Shown here: piece by piece, positions 53,514 through 62,496 of the stretch
Numbering within the stretch: the stretch's first letter is position 1
Layout: every line of letters starts with the position of its first letter
Assembly: GCF_020166515.1 (NCBI RefSeq)
Contig: NZ_JAINZT010000006.1
Location: forward strand, 62,001 to 126,000
Reading direction: 5' to 3'
Origin: Robertkochia flava
Lineage (GTDB): Bacteria > Bacteroidota > Bacteroidia > Flavobacteriales > Flavobacteriaceae
Length of the DNA: 64,000 nucleotides
Translations under genes and position numbers: made by a program
Notes under the pieces: generated by a model
What the model was told of the DNA's origin: nothing
Seen by the model: only the letters and a program-made list of their open reading frames with translations
Databases searched by the model: none

Positions 53514-53647
53514 TTAAAAATTCGCAGAGGGGAAGTCCGCTTTGTCAGCATATGTTTTTCCGGTGCAGGTTCCCTTGCTCTAAGGGTTACAAAAGCAGAG
53601 GCCCGGGAATAGTCCACCGGCAGATTTGCAGCGCATTCGCCCCCTAT

Positions 53648-53743
53648 TTAATTCCTTCGGAGATTCTGTGCTATGCATTCGGACAAAGGACTTTAGAAAC
53701 CTCGTTCCGCATGTGATGGTGAACCTCCGAAGGAATATTAAAA
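53648..53743. repeat. Inverted repeat between yggS and hbd
   Basis: ATTCCTTCGGAG (about 53650-53662) and CTCCGAAGGAAT (about 53726-53737) form 12 bp inverted arms with a spacer of some 65 bases. The pair could close a large hairpin or mark a remnant of an element. The 268 bases between the chosen yggS start and the hbd stop contain no gene. Confidence 0.5.
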
Positions 53744-53756
53744 ATCGTGTGCTGAA

Positions 53757-54647
53757 TTATTTCAGAAACATGGACGATGGCTTTTCGGCCTTTCTGGATT
53801 CCGAATAATCGTAAAATCCTTCTCCTGACTTCACTCCGAGTTTACCGGCCATCACCATATTCACCAGCAGGGGGCAGGGGGCATATTTCGGATTTTTGAA
53901 TCCGTCGTACAATACATGAAGAATAGAAAGACAAACGTCTAAGCCGATAAAATCGGCCAGCTGCAGTGGTCCCATCGGGTGGGCCATTCCCAGTTTCATT
54001 ACCGTATCGATTTCCTTAACGCCTGCAACCCCGTTATAAAGGGTTTCGATCGCCTCGTTGATCATGGGCATAAGAATCCTGTTAGCCACAAAACCGGGGT
54101 AATCGTTCGCTTCCACCGGAACTTTGTTCAACTGCTGAGAGAGTTCCATGATGGCAGCGGTAACCTCGTCTGAAGTGTTATATCCTCGGATCACTTCTAC
54201 CAGTTTCATGATAGGTACCGGGTTCATGAAATGCATCCCGATCACTTTTTCCGGCCGATTGGTTGCTGTAGCAATACGGGTAATGGAGATCGAGGAGGTA
54301 TTGGTGGCCAGGATGGCTTCCGGCTTACAAACCTCGTCCAGTTGACGAAAAATTTTAAGTTTGAGCTCTTCATTTTCTGTGGCAGCTTCCACCACCAGGT
54401 CGGCATCCTTAACCCCTTCTTCCATATTCGTAAAGGTGGTGATCCCCTTGAGTGTGGCCTCTTTCCTGGCTTCGTCTATAGCCCCTTTGGAGACCATCCT
54501 GTCCAGGTTTTTACTGATGGTGCTTAGCCCTTTTTCAAGCGATTTTTCAGAGATATCGATCAGGTTTACTTTAAAATCGAATTGTGCGAAGGTATGGGCG
54601 ATTCCGTTTCCCATGGTTCCGGCTCCAATAACTGCGATATGTTTCAT
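53757..54647 (-). CDS. 3-hydroxybutyryl-CoA dehydrogenase
   Basis: The 296-residue protein has the NAD-binding motif IGAGTMGNGIAHTFAQFDF, then MHFMNPVPIMKLVEVIRG with the catalytic His and Glu (family motif), NDYPGFVANRILMPMINEA, and the C-terminal helical domain with HPMGPLQLADFIGLDVCLSIL. It oxidises (S)-3-hydroxyacyl-CoA, in butyryl-CoA or phenylacetate-type pathways (Hbd / PaaH). No other beta-oxidation gene is near. It follows the Gfo/Idh gene by 34 bases on the same strand and probably shares its transcript. Confidence 0.92.
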   Translation of the reverse strand: MKHIAVIGAGTMGNGIAHTFAQFDFKVNLIDISEKSLEKGLSTISKNLDRMVSKGAIDEARKEATLKGITTFTNMEEGVKDADLVVEAATENEELKLKIFRQLDEVCKPEAILATNTSSISITRIATATNRPEKVIGMHFMNPVPIMKLVEVIRGYNTSDEVTAAIMELSQQLNKVPVEANDYPGFVANRILMPMINEAIETLYNGVAGVKEIDTVMKLGMAHPMGPLQLADFIGLDVCLSILHVLYDGFKNPKYAPCPLLVNMVMAGKLGVKSGEGFYDYSESRKAEKPSSMFLK

Positions 54648-54681
54648 GAACTATGTTGGTTTTTAGTGTTTGTTTTCCATT

Positions 54682-55653
54682 TTAGTGTTTTTGTTCTACG
54701 AGCCTAACGATCTCCATAGCCACTCTCAGGGCTTCTGTGCCCTGTTCCAGGGTTACAGGAGGCGTAGTGTTATTGTTGATGGCCTTTGCAAAGGCTTCCA
54801 GCTCATCGAGGATGGCATTGTTCTGGGTAACCTTAGGATTCTCAAAGTAGATCTGCTTTTTCTCTCCTTCCGCATTTTGCAGTACCAGGGCGTATTCCCC
54901 GGGGTTCTCCGGGGCATTTTTCATCTTGACCACCTCAACCTTTTTCTCCAGGAAATCAACGGAGATGTAGGCATCCCTTTGAAAGAACCTCGATTTTCTC
55001 ATGTTTTTCAGGGAGATCCTGCTGGCTGTGAGGTTGGCAACACATCCATTTTCGAACTCGATTCGGGCATTGGCAATATCCGGGGAGTTGGAGATCACAT
55101 CCACGCCACTGGCCACGATATGGCGTACCTTCGATTTGACCACACTCAGGATAATGTCGATATCGTGAATCATGAGGTCCAGGACTACCGGCACATCGGT
55201 ACCCCGCGGATTGAACTCTGCAAGGCGGTGGGTTTCGATAAACATTGGATTTTCCAGCTTTTCTGCCACCGACATAAAAGCAGGATTAAACCGCTCGACA
55301 TGGCCTACCTGGCCCATAACGCCTTTTTCGCGTGCCATTTCGATGATGGCACGGGCCTCTTCAACGGTTTTGGTAATGGGTTTCTCCAGGAAGATGTGTT
55401 TGCCTTTGCTAACCGCTTTTATAGCGCAGTCGTAATGCGAAAGTGTTGGCGTAACAATATCAACCATATCAACCCGGTCTATAAGTTCATCGATAGAACT
55501 GAAATAGGTATACCCGAATTCTTCCGAAACCTTTTTTGCATTATCTGCATCCGGGTCATAAAACCCGACCAATTCATACTGATCTGATTGCTGAAGTAAT
55601 TTTAGGTGAATTTTCCCAAGGTGACCTGCACCTAGAACCCCTGCTTTAAGCAT
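54682..55653 (-). CDS. Gfo/Idh/MocA-family oxidoreductase
   Basis: The 323-residue protein has a Rossmann N-terminus (MLKAGVLGAGHLGKIHLKLLQQ), HYDCAIKAVSKGKHIFLEKPI with the conserved E-K-P, and a C-terminal alpha/beta domain with VLDLMIHDIDIILSVV, where the His lies at the usual active site. Such enzymes reduce or oxidise sugars or related polyols with NAD(P); the substrate cannot be told from sequence. It has the best promoter match on the minus strand and leads the unit with hbd. Confidence 0.88.
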   Translation of the reverse strand: MLKAGVLGAGHLGKIHLKLLQQSDQYELVGFYDPDADNAKKVSEEFGYTYFSSIDELIDRVDMVDIVTPTLSHYDCAIKAVSKGKHIFLEKPITKTVEEARAIIEMAREKGVMGQVGHVERFNPAFMSVAEKLENPMFIETHRLAEFNPRGTDVPVVLDLMIHDIDIILSVVKSKVRHIVASGVDVISNSPDIANARIEFENGCVANLTASRISLKNMRKSRFFQRDAYISVDFLEKKVEVVKMKNAPENPGEYALVLQNAEGEKKQIYFENPKVTQNNAILDELEAFAKAINNNTTPPVTLEQGTEALRVAMEIVRLVEQKH

Positions 55654-55669
55654 AGTGTATTATTTTCCA

Positions 55670-55700
55670 CAAAAATAAACTTATAAAGGCATTCTTTCAA
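55670..55700 (-). promoter_or_regulatory. Promoter of the Gfo/Idh/MocA gene
   Basis: On the minus strand TTG (55698-55700), a 20-base spacer and TATTTTTG (55670-55677) fit the Bacteroidota consensus. The box ends 16 bases before the ATG at 55653. Confidence 0.55.
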
Positions 55701-55795
55701 CCGGATGCACTATAAATTTGGTAAACTAAGGTCATCAGAAGATCGAAAAACGGGGAATATTTTTAATTTTACCACCTGTTAAAACCCAGCCACTT

Positions 55796-56437
55796 TTGAA
55801 AGATAGCCTGAAACATCAGGGCATGAGAAATAAACTTGCCCAAACGGTTGAAGCCAAAGGAATTAAAGATAAAAAGGTGTTGAAAGCGATAAAAAGCATT
55901 CCGCGTCACCTTTTTATGGATAGTAGTTTTGAAGATCATGCCTACCAGGACAAGGCCTTTCCCATTGCGGCCGATCAGACGATCTCCCAGCCTTATACCG
56001 TGGCCTTTCAAACCGAACTTCTGGAGATAAAACCCGGGGATAAGATCCTGGAAATAGGTACCGGAAGCGGATATCAGACAGCGGTTCTGCTGGAAATGGG
56101 AGCCCAGGTGTTTACTATAGAACGCCAGCATGAATTGTTCAAGAAGACCAGCAGATTTCTTCCCAAACTGGGTTACAAACCCAAGCGTACGATCTTTGGT
56201 GACGGGTATAAAGGGTTGCCGGAAGAAGCGCCCTTTGACGGTATCATCGTCACCGCAGGTGCCCCATTCGTGCCCAAGCCTTTGTTGTCGCAGCTGGATG
56301 TAGGAGGGAAGCTGGTGATACCGGTAGGAGATGAGGTTCAGGTGATGACCAGGTTTATCCGCAAATCGGCAACTGAGTTTGAGAAGACGGAATACGGGGA
56401 TTTTCGTTTTGTACCCTTACTGGAAGATAAGAACTGA
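55796..56437 (+). CDS. pcm: Protein-L-isoaspartate O-methyltransferase
   Basis: The 213-residue repair methyltransferase carries ILEIGTGSGYQTAVLLEMG (SAM motif I), VFTIERQHELFKK, IFGDGYKGLPEEAPFDGIIVTAGAP and LLSQLDVGGKLVIPVG, in the usual order. It methylates isoaspartyl residues in damaged proteins. I take the TTG at 55796 as start, because KDSLKHQGMRNKLA resembles the normal N-terminus; the next ATG, at 55823, would cut nine residues. Its TGA stop abuts the smpB stop of the opposite strand with no base between. Confidence 0.94.
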   Translation: MKDSLKHQGMRNKLAQTVEAKGIKDKKVLKAIKSIPRHLFMDSSFEDHAYQDKAFPIAADQTISQPYTVAFQTELLEIKPGDKILEIGTGSGYQTAVLLEMGAQVFTIERQHELFKKTSRFLPKLGYKPKRTIFGDGYKGLPEEAPFDGIIVTAGAPFVPKPLLSQLDVGGKLVIPVGDEVQVMTRFIRKSATEFEKTEYGDFRFVPLLEDKN

Positions 56438-56893
56438 TCAGAACGATTTCTTGATTCGGTCTAATTGCCGCTTGCTGTCCCTGTCTTTTATAGTTTCCCG
56501 TTTATCGTAAAGTTTTTTACCCTTTGCCAGGGCGATTTCCATCTTGGCCAGTCCCCGGTCATTGATAAATACCCGCAAGGGAACAATGGTATTTCCTGAA
56601 TTTTTGACCTGTTTATGCCACTTTCTCAATTCCTGTTTCTTAAGCAGGAGTTTGCGCTCACTCTTGGGCTGGTGATTGAAGTGGGTGGCATGAGTGTATT
56701 GCTGTATGGTCATATTGATCACAAAGAGCTCTCCATCCTCATTGAATTCGCAGAAACTTTCGGCAATGGAAGCCTTTCCCTGGCGTATCGATTTTATCTC
56801 TGATCCCGCCAGGACGATCCCTGCAATATAGGTGTCGAGGATCTCGTATTCAAAACGAGCCCTTTTGTTCTTTATGTTGATGTTATTCTTCAT
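56438..56893 (-). CDS. smpB: SsrA-binding protein
   Basis: The 151-residue protein binds tmRNA for trans-translation. NKRARFEYEILDTYIAGIVLAGSEIKSIRQGKASIAESFCEF (seen in pieces), INDRGLAKMEIALAKGKKLYDKRETIKDRDSKRQLDR at the end are SmpB signatures. The frame opens at 56914, but the ATG at 56893 is better: it gives the usual length, and a TAAATTTG box lies just upstream, between the two starts. The gene converges with pcm at TGATCA, where both stop codons meet. Confidence 0.95.
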   Translation of the reverse strand: MKNNINIKNKRARFEYEILDTYIAGIVLAGSEIKSIRQGKASIAESFCEFNEDGELFVINMTIQQYTHATHFNHQPKSERKLLLKKQELRKWHKQVKNSGNTIVPLRVFINDRGLAKMEIALAKGKKLYDKRETIKDRDSKRQLDRIKKSF

Positions 56894-56902
56894 AGGCGTG
56901 GT

Positions 56903-56910
56903 CAAATTTA
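56903..56910 (-). promoter_or_regulatory. -7 box of smpB
   Basis: On the minus strand TAAATTTG matches TAnnTTTG, 9 bases before the ATG at 56893. The upstream -33 position has only GTTTTC. Confidence 0.45.
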
Positions 56911-56969
56911 ACATTAATTACCGAGAAAACTGTTTCCTGCTCCCCATGGATTTATTCCCGGTGAACCGT

Positions 56970-56977
56970 TATATTTG
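56970..56977 (+). promoter_or_regulatory. -7 box of the DUF6503-like lipoprotein gene
   Basis: TATATTTG matches TAnnTTTG exactly and lies 34 bases before the ATG at 57012. A TTTA at 56951-56954 is a poor -33 candidate. Confidence 0.4.
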
Positions 56978-57011
56978 CAGCCGAAAGTTTTGAAAAATCA
57001 ATTCAGGTACT

Positions 57012-57752
57012 ATGAAAAAGACCCTCTTACTGATGCTTACCCTTACCGGATTGTATTCCTGTACCCCAAGCGCCGATGAAATCGTGGAAAAAGCCATGGA
57101 GCAAGCAGGTGCAGATCAATTCGATGGTAAAGAGATCCGCTTTGACTTCAGAGATAAGCATTATCGTTCTTATCGAAAAGATGGGAGATATCTGCTTGAA
57201 CGTAGTTTTCAAAAGGATTCTATGGAGATCAGGGATGTTTTAACCAACGATGGTTTTGAGAGGTTTTCCAATGATAGCCTGATCGCGGTAGCAGACAGCA
57301 TGGCTGTGAGATATTCAAATTCGGTGAATTCGGTGCATTATTTTGCTTATTTGCCTTATGGGTTGAATGCTCAGGCTGTAAATAAGGAACTGTTAGGCAA
57401 GGTCCGTGTAAATGATAAGCCTTACTATAAGGTAAAAGTCTGGTTTGATGAGCAGGGTGGCGGGTCTGATTACGAAGATGTGTTTTTGTACTGGATTGGA
57501 CAAGAAGATTTCCAGATCGATTACCTCGCCTACGAATACCATACCAATGGAGGAGGTATCCGCTTCAGGGAGGCTTTTAACCGCAGAAATATCGACGGTA
57601 TCGATTTTGTGGACTACCGTAATTATAAACCCGCTGCGCAGAAAGCAACGCTATTTACCCTGGACAGCCTTTATATGAATGATGGTCTTGAACTGCTTTC
57701 CCTTATCGAACTGAAGGACGTTAAGGTTGGTCCGTGTGAGGACTGCAAATAG
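57012..57752 (+). CDS. DUF6503-like lipoprotein
   Basis: The 246 residues start with a lipoprotein signal (MKKTLLLMLTLTGLYSC, Cys17) and CTPSADEIVEKAMEQAGADQF. The rest is mostly beta strand: IRFDFRDKHYRSYRKDGRYLLER, RVNDKPYYKVKVWFDEQGGGSDYEDVFLYWI, IDGIDFVDYRNYKP. This pattern resembles the LolA/outer-membrane-lipoprotein-sorting-like fold of the DUF6503 family in Bacteroidota. No function is known. Its last 32 bases overlap the end of the convergent phosphatase gene. Confidence 0.7.
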   Translation: MKKTLLLMLTLTGLYSCTPSADEIVEKAMEQAGADQFDGKEIRFDFRDKHYRSYRKDGRYLLERSFQKDSMEIRDVLTNDGFERFSNDSLIAVADSMAVRYSNSVNSVHYFAYLPYGLNAQAVNKELLGKVRVNDKPYYKVKVWFDEQGGGSDYEDVFLYWIGQEDFQIDYLAYEYHTNGGGIRFREAFNRRNIDGIDFVDYRNYKPAAQKATLFTLDSLYMNDGLELLSLIELKDVKVGPCEDCK

Positions 57753-58281
57753 GCTCCGGATGGAGTATAATGGGTCTGGCCTCACCTGCTAAATACTGCA
57801 CGATGTATAGATTTCCGTTGTTCGAATCGTCAATATCAGGATATTTCTCAGTACCCATGAGCTGATTGACAAGTGCTGGGGTTGTATTGCTGTGACCAAC
57901 CACAAGAACATGTTGTCCCTTATGCTTCTGCGACCAGTTCCTTAAATTGGTCGTATCCGGATCGTAAAGATCGATCTTCAATGCTTTAGCTTCAGCAACC
58001 GGTGTTACTGTTTGTACCGTTCTTTTATAGTTAGTGCTGTATACCGCAGTAAGTGGTACCTGGTTTAAGACTTCCTTCCAGTAATCCGCCCGCATGTGTC
58101 CCTTTTCTGTAAGTTCCGGATCCCTGTTTTCCGGATTGCTCCTGTCTTTTTCTGCATGACGAATCAGATAAAATGTAGTGGTCTCTTCCAATTTTGGGGA
58201 TTCCATATTGTTGTGAACCTCCTGATCACAGGAAGCAAAAAACAGGATAAACATGTAAAACGACAGGTAAATTGGTCTCAT
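57721..58281 (-). CDS. Histidine phosphatase family lipoprotein
   Basis: This 186-residue protein has a lipoprotein signal (FILFFASC, Cys about 18), and the phosphoglycerate-mutase-like core: YLIRHAEKDRSNP with the catalytic R-H, ELTEKGHMRADYWKEVL, VYSTNYKRTVQTVTPVA and VLVVGHSNTTPALVNQLMG with the second His. It resembles SixA-type phosphatases but sits at the cell envelope, as judged by the signal. Substrate unknown. It converges with and overlaps the preceding gene by 32 bases. Confidence 0.85.
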   Translation of the reverse strand: MRPIYLSFYMFILFFASCDQEVHNNMESPKLEETTTFYLIRHAEKDRSNPENRDPELTEKGHMRADYWKEVLNQVPLTAVYSTNYKRTVQTVTPVAEAKALKIDLYDPDTTNLRNWSQKHKGQHVLVVGHSNTTPALVNQLMGTEKYPDIDDSNNGNLYIVQYLAGEARPIILHPEPICSPHTDQP

Positions 58282-58517
58282 TTCAGAAATTTTTTACCAA
58301 GATAAGTTTTTCTCCGATTAAAGCCCTAAAGTCTTGTAGGGTTGATGTTTCCGTAGCTGGGAAAGTCTTATTAGCATTTCTTAAAAAGTGCATTTCATCG
58401 AAAAAACAATGCAGATAATCGGAGTATTTAAATTGTTTACCTATCTTCATTTTACAAAATGTAGGAAAAATCATGTTCTGATTCATTATTTATCCTACTG
58501 CCCCAAAACCGAAGATT

Positions 58518-60668
58518 ATGAAAAAACAACCATTATTAGTATGCATTTTGTTTTTTTATACGCTAATGGGCCAGGCCCAGAACCTACAGCAACCAGAACC
58601 GGGTTTTACCCATGCGTGTATCAGCAATTCCTTCAATGCTTTTGAAGTAGCCTTTTCCTTTACCGGAGGGGCATTTAACAGCGACAACGCGTTTATAATA
58701 GAACTTTCGGATTCGACAGGAGATTTCTCTGAAATTACCGTTCTAAAGACCGTAACCGATAAGAATAATGCTTATGAGTTTAAAACTGCACTGGAATTTC
58801 CTCAATCCTTATCGGGGAAAGGGTATCGGCTAAGGATCAGGGCTACCTCTCCGGCAATGGTGAGTGAACCAACTGCCGCCTTTGAAGCCTTTTATGTTCC
58901 AGACACCCAACTTATCCTTAATAATTACGAGGCCTCTAGTCTGTGTGCTGCAGAGCCTACGCTTCTTGAACTCAATGAAGACATTGCCGATTCCTATATC
59001 TGGTATAAGGACGGAGAAGTTTTCACCCAGACCGATGTTCCTTATTTGAATATTGAGCAGGCCGGTCAGTATTATGCAGAGCCGGATCTCGGAGCCTGTT
59101 CCGGATCCCTCATTTCGAATATTGTAACCGTAGATGCGCTGGATCCTATAACGGTGTCCCTGGGAGTGCCCCGGGAAATCGTTTCATGTACTAATGAAGA
59201 CATTACATTAAAAGCTGCTTCCGACGACCCTTCGCTTACCTATCAATGGTTCAGGAACGACAGTCCGGTTGCCTCACCTGTTAACGGCAATTCTTCATAT
59301 AGTTTCAGCACGGGAGAAACTACTTTCGGAAACTATTACCTGAAGGCTACCAATGTAAACGGCTGTTCTGCTGTAACAGCTACTGTCGTGGTAAGCGAAA
59401 AGGATCCGCTTCAAATCTCCCAACTAACCCCTGACCATGCCGTTATTCTGGGGAATACGAGTATGGATCTCGGTCTGGAGGCTAATAAATCCGGATTGGA
59501 AGTGGTATGGTACCGGGATGGCAATGAGGTGGATCGGGGGACAGACAGGTTACATCTCACGGTAAGCGGGGAAGGGGTATATGTAGCCGAGATCACAGAC
59601 CCTGCGGGCTGTGGTACCTCTATGGTTTCTTCGGAGTTTTATGTATATGAGCCGGTAAGCTTTACTGCAGTGATTGGATTAGATGAGGAATATTCTCCTT
59701 GCGATAATTCCAATGCCAATATATCCCTGGAATCACTTTATGGATTGCTCTCCAATGGAGATCAGTTTCCGGTAGATTCTTCTCTATACCACAATTTTGA
59801 ATTTAACTGGATCAGGGATGGGGAGCTCCTGTTGTCGGGCCCATCTCAAATTGCGCTTAACGATCATACCTATACCGGGGAATATGTTTTAGAGGTGGTT
59901 TATGCAGGAGAAACATTCTGGTCTGCTGCTCAGGAGGTTCATATCGGATTACCGGAAATAACCCTTGTTCAGGAAAATGCCCTGACCTGCCTGGAGGCAG
60001 CTGTGCTGAAGGTACCAGTAATGGAAGAGGTAATTTATACCTGGTACAGGGATGACATTATTATGTATTCCGGTCTGGAAGCTTCCTACGAGGCAGATCT
60101 TCCCGGGGTTTACAGGGTAGAGGCCGAGTATATGGGATGCCTGGTAAGTTCAGGAAAGAAAGACGTGGTGGCAGAGCAGGATGCTCTTGTAAATGTATTC
60201 CCGGGTGATCGGGTGGCATTAATTCCCGATCAGGAGGTAGCCCTGGTTGCCAGCGGGGCAGAAGCCTACACCTGGAGCAATGGGTCAGGAGAAATACTTT
60301 CTCAAAGTGAAACGCTGAATGTAAGCGATGAAGGTATTTATTACCTGACAGCGGTTACAGGTGGATGTGAAACTAAAAAGGAAGTGGAGGTATATTTCAA
60401 CCTTACCACCGCCATACCCAATGTGGTGACACCCAACAGTGACCAGGTAAATGATCGATGGGTATTGCCGCAAAAACTTCTCGACGATCCCGAGCTGCAG
60501 GTGATTATCTGTGACTCTTATGGAAACCCGGTATTAAAGACCAATAATTATGATAACAGCTGGCCTTCTTCGGTGGAGCAGTTGTCTTCCGGGGATCCAA
60601 ATTATTTCTACATCCTGAATAAGGGAGGTCGGAATATTCAGAAAGGAATGATTACCCTGGTCAGGTAA
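58518..60668 (+). CDS. SprB-like secreted protein with type IX (type B) C-terminal signal
   Basis: The 716 residues start with a signal peptide (MKKQPLLVCILFFYTLMGQAQ). Several Ig/PKD-like beta-domains follow, recognisable by repeated Y-x-W-(Y/F)-(K/R) and G-x-Y pairs: YIWYKDGEVF, YQWFRNDSPV, VVWYRDGNEV, FNWIRDGELL, YTWYRDDIIM, YTWSNGSGEI, giving about six modules. The last 95 residues, from IPNVVTPNSDQVNDRWVLPQ, are the gliding-motility-associated C-terminal domain that directs type IX secretion. The next gene, 20 bases on, is a PorP/SprF protein, as for SprB/SprF. A role in adhesion or gliding is likely. Confidence 0.85.
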   Translation: MKKQPLLVCILFFYTLMGQAQNLQQPEPGFTHACISNSFNAFEVAFSFTGGAFNSDNAFIIELSDSTGDFSEITVLKTVTDKNNAYEFKTALEFPQSLSGKGYRLRIRATSPAMVSEPTAAFEAFYVPDTQLILNNYEASSLCAAEPTLLELNEDIADSYIWYKDGEVFTQTDVPYLNIEQAGQYYAEPDLGACSGSLISNIVTVDALDPITVSLGVPREIVSCTNEDITLKAASDDPSLTYQWFRNDSPVASPVNGNSSYSFSTGETTFGNYYLKATNVNGCSAVTATVVVSEKDPLQISQLTPDHAVILGNTSMDLGLEANKSGLEVVWYRDGNEVDRGTDRLHLTVSGEGVYVAEITDPAGCGTSMVSSEFYVYEPVSFTAVIGLDEEYSPCDNSNANISLESLYGLLSNGDQFPVDSSLYHNFEFNWIRDGELLLSGPSQIALNDHTYTGEYVLEVVYAGETFWSAAQEVHIGLPEITLVQENALTCLEAAVLKVPVMEEVIYTWYRDDIIMYSGLEASYEADLPGVYRVEAEYMGCLVSSGKKDVVAEQDALVNVFPGDRVALIPDQEVALVASGAEAYTWSNGSGEILSQSETLNVSDEGIYYLTAVTGGCETKKEVEVYFNLTTAIPNVVTPNSDQVNDRWVLPQKLLDDPELQVIICDSYGNPVLKTNNYDNSWPSSVEQLSSGDPNYFYILNKGGRNIQKGMITLVR

Positions 60669-60688
60669 GGAACCTAATCCCTGGAATT

Positions 60689-62452
60689 ATGGAAAAGAAA
60701 CATATATATATAGCCATCCTTGTATTCCATTGGTTTGCCATGCTTGCTGCTCAGGAAGCAGATACGCCAACCATTGTAGACTGGAGGCAACACAATCTAA
60801 CCAAGTACAACAGGATGCTGGTACATCCGGCCTACAGTGTGGTGGGGGAAGAGGGAACGGCCATCAGTTTCTGGAGCCGTATCCAGTGGACCGGAGTAAA
60901 CAATTCCCCACAGACCTTCCTGCTGAATTATTCAGGGAAGGTCGGGGCCTCTTCCGGAGCTGGAATCGGACTCTATCAGCAAAATCTGGGATTGCTTACA
61001 GATTCTGGTATGTTAATGAATTATGCATACCGGGCGAGATTCAGTGAGCATACTTATCTTTCCTTTGGTATCAATTCAGCCCTCTTCCGGCGAGGCCTGA
61101 ACAAAAATGCGGTAAGCTCGTCAGAACCCGACCCGGCAATCCTTGAAAACCAGGATGATTTCCTTTGGATCTTTATGCCCGGGATCAATCTTAGTATTGG
61201 TGGGGTGGATATAGGGGTGTATGCAGAAAACCTTTTTGATTATAACCTTAACGAGTCGAGGTCGGTTACAGGATTTGACCATAAGATCTACTCTGCCCAA
61301 CTTGGGTATACACACGAATTTAAAAATGCCATTGGCCTTTTGGATGGGGCAAAATGGCGATCATTGTCTTATGCAAAGACGCAACCCAACAATCAACCCC
61401 AGTATGGAGGAAGTACCCTGTTGGACCTGCCCCGTTATGGCTGGTTGCAAATGGGATATAACAATGTATACGGTATTAATGGTGCCCTTGGGGTAAAACT
61501 CGGGGACGGGATTAGTGTGGGAGTGATCTTTGAGACGGGTACCAATCTGAGCAACCGTAATTTTGGTCCTACCTACGAAGCTATGGCTACTGTGGAATTA
61601 GGTGGTCGCAGAAACAGGAATTCCAGAAACGGTCTTGCAGCCTATGCCCCAAAAAAGGGAACTCAAAAGGTTGCCAACCAGGCTGATCAACAGAACCCGG
61701 AAGGTGACCATTCAAAAGCAGAAGATATACCAGTCACTCCCGGTGCCCCTTTAAAAAGAGTGTATGCCGTTTTTGGAGCCACTACTAAGGAAACACAAAA
61801 ACAGGACACCCCTATGGTGGGGCGCCCGGTAAGTGTTGAGAATACTGGGGAAGAGATTGCTATTAAGAAAAAAGAAGATCAAAACCAGGACCTGGAACGG
61901 ATCGTAGCGGAGGTTTTAAAGGATGAAATTACGACACCAGCGGAAACCACCGGGAGTACAAAGAAAAGCAAACCGCTGCCTTCTTTAACCGGATCCGGCC
62001 ATCAGGAGATGCTGTCTCCTAAATCGGAAACGGATGTCCATCCGGATGCGGAAAAGACAGTTGTTGCAGCTACCTCCGTTATCAGGGAAAAGGCTGTACC
62101 TGCAGATAATGACAGTGTTCAGGAAGATGTGGCGGAAGCAGAATCAGAAGCTTTGGTTACCCGGAAGGTATTTGGAGAAACGACTTCGTACCGCACCTTA
62201 AAAGCTGCCACAGGAGTCGAAAAGGGATTCTACCTGGTAGTTAATGTTTTCTCCAGGGAACATTATTTTAAGGATTTTACCAGCGAACTCCGGGAAAAGG
62301 GATTTGAACCCCTCTACTTTAAAAACCCCGACAATGATTTTTGGTATGTATACCTGGCTTATGCCGATAATTATTACAGGGTAAAACAACTTCAGCGATC
62401 GCATCTGGATGGACAGTACAAACAAGACAAATGGGTGTTGTGGGTAAAATAG
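60689..62452 (+). CDS. PorP/SprF-family outer membrane protein with SPOR-like C-terminus
   Basis: The 587-residue protein begins with a signal peptide (to about AMLAAQE). Residues 25-310 are the PorP/SprF beta-barrel: NKYNRMLVHPAYS-like start, SFWSRIQWTGVNNSPQTFLLNYSGKV, GIGLYQQNLGLLTDSGMLMNYAYR, SFGINSALFRRGLN. A charged, low-complexity linker follows (about 315-500). The C-terminal 80 residues (GFYLVVNVFSREHYFKDFTSELREKGF and WYVYLAYADNYYRVKQLQ) look like a SPOR domain, which would tie the barrel to peptidoglycan. It forms a pair with the SprB-like gene. SprF-type proteins are needed to export their partner adhesin. Confidence 0.85.
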   Translation: MEKKHIYIAILVFHWFAMLAAQEADTPTIVDWRQHNLTKYNRMLVHPAYSVVGEEGTAISFWSRIQWTGVNNSPQTFLLNYSGKVGASSGAGIGLYQQNLGLLTDSGMLMNYAYRARFSEHTYLSFGINSALFRRGLNKNAVSSSEPDPAILENQDDFLWIFMPGINLSIGGVDIGVYAENLFDYNLNESRSVTGFDHKIYSAQLGYTHEFKNAIGLLDGAKWRSLSYAKTQPNNQPQYGGSTLLDLPRYGWLQMGYNNVYGINGALGVKLGDGISVGVIFETGTNLSNRNFGPTYEAMATVELGGRRNRNSRNGLAAYAPKKGTQKVANQADQQNPEGDHSKAEDIPVTPGAPLKRVYAVFGATTKETQKQDTPMVGRPVSVENTGEEIAIKKKEDQNQDLERIVAEVLKDEITTPAETTGSTKKSKPLPSLTGSGHQEMLSPKSETDVHPDAEKTVVAATSVIREKAVPADNDSVQEDVAEAESEALVTRKVFGETTSYRTLKAATGVEKGFYLVVNVFSREHYFKDFTSELREKGFEPLYFKNPDNDFWYVYLAYADNYYRVKQLQRSHLDGQYKQDKWVLWVK

Positions 62453-62466
62453 ATGTAGTTTAGTAT

Positions 62467-62496
62467 GAAAAAAAGGCCCGCCACGGGCCTTTTTTT
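62467..62496. terminator. Bidirectional terminator between the porP/sprF and hutI genes
   Basis: AAAAAGGCCCG pairs with CGGGCCTTTTT around a CCA loop, with A-run and T-run on the two sides. The T-run touches the hutI stop codon. Confidence 0.85.

Noticed and set aside
58283-58486. 67-residue minus-strand frame between the phosphatase and SprB-like genes
   Set aside because: No recognisable pattern; it overlaps the likely promoter region of both divergent genes, and its composition is not protein-like.
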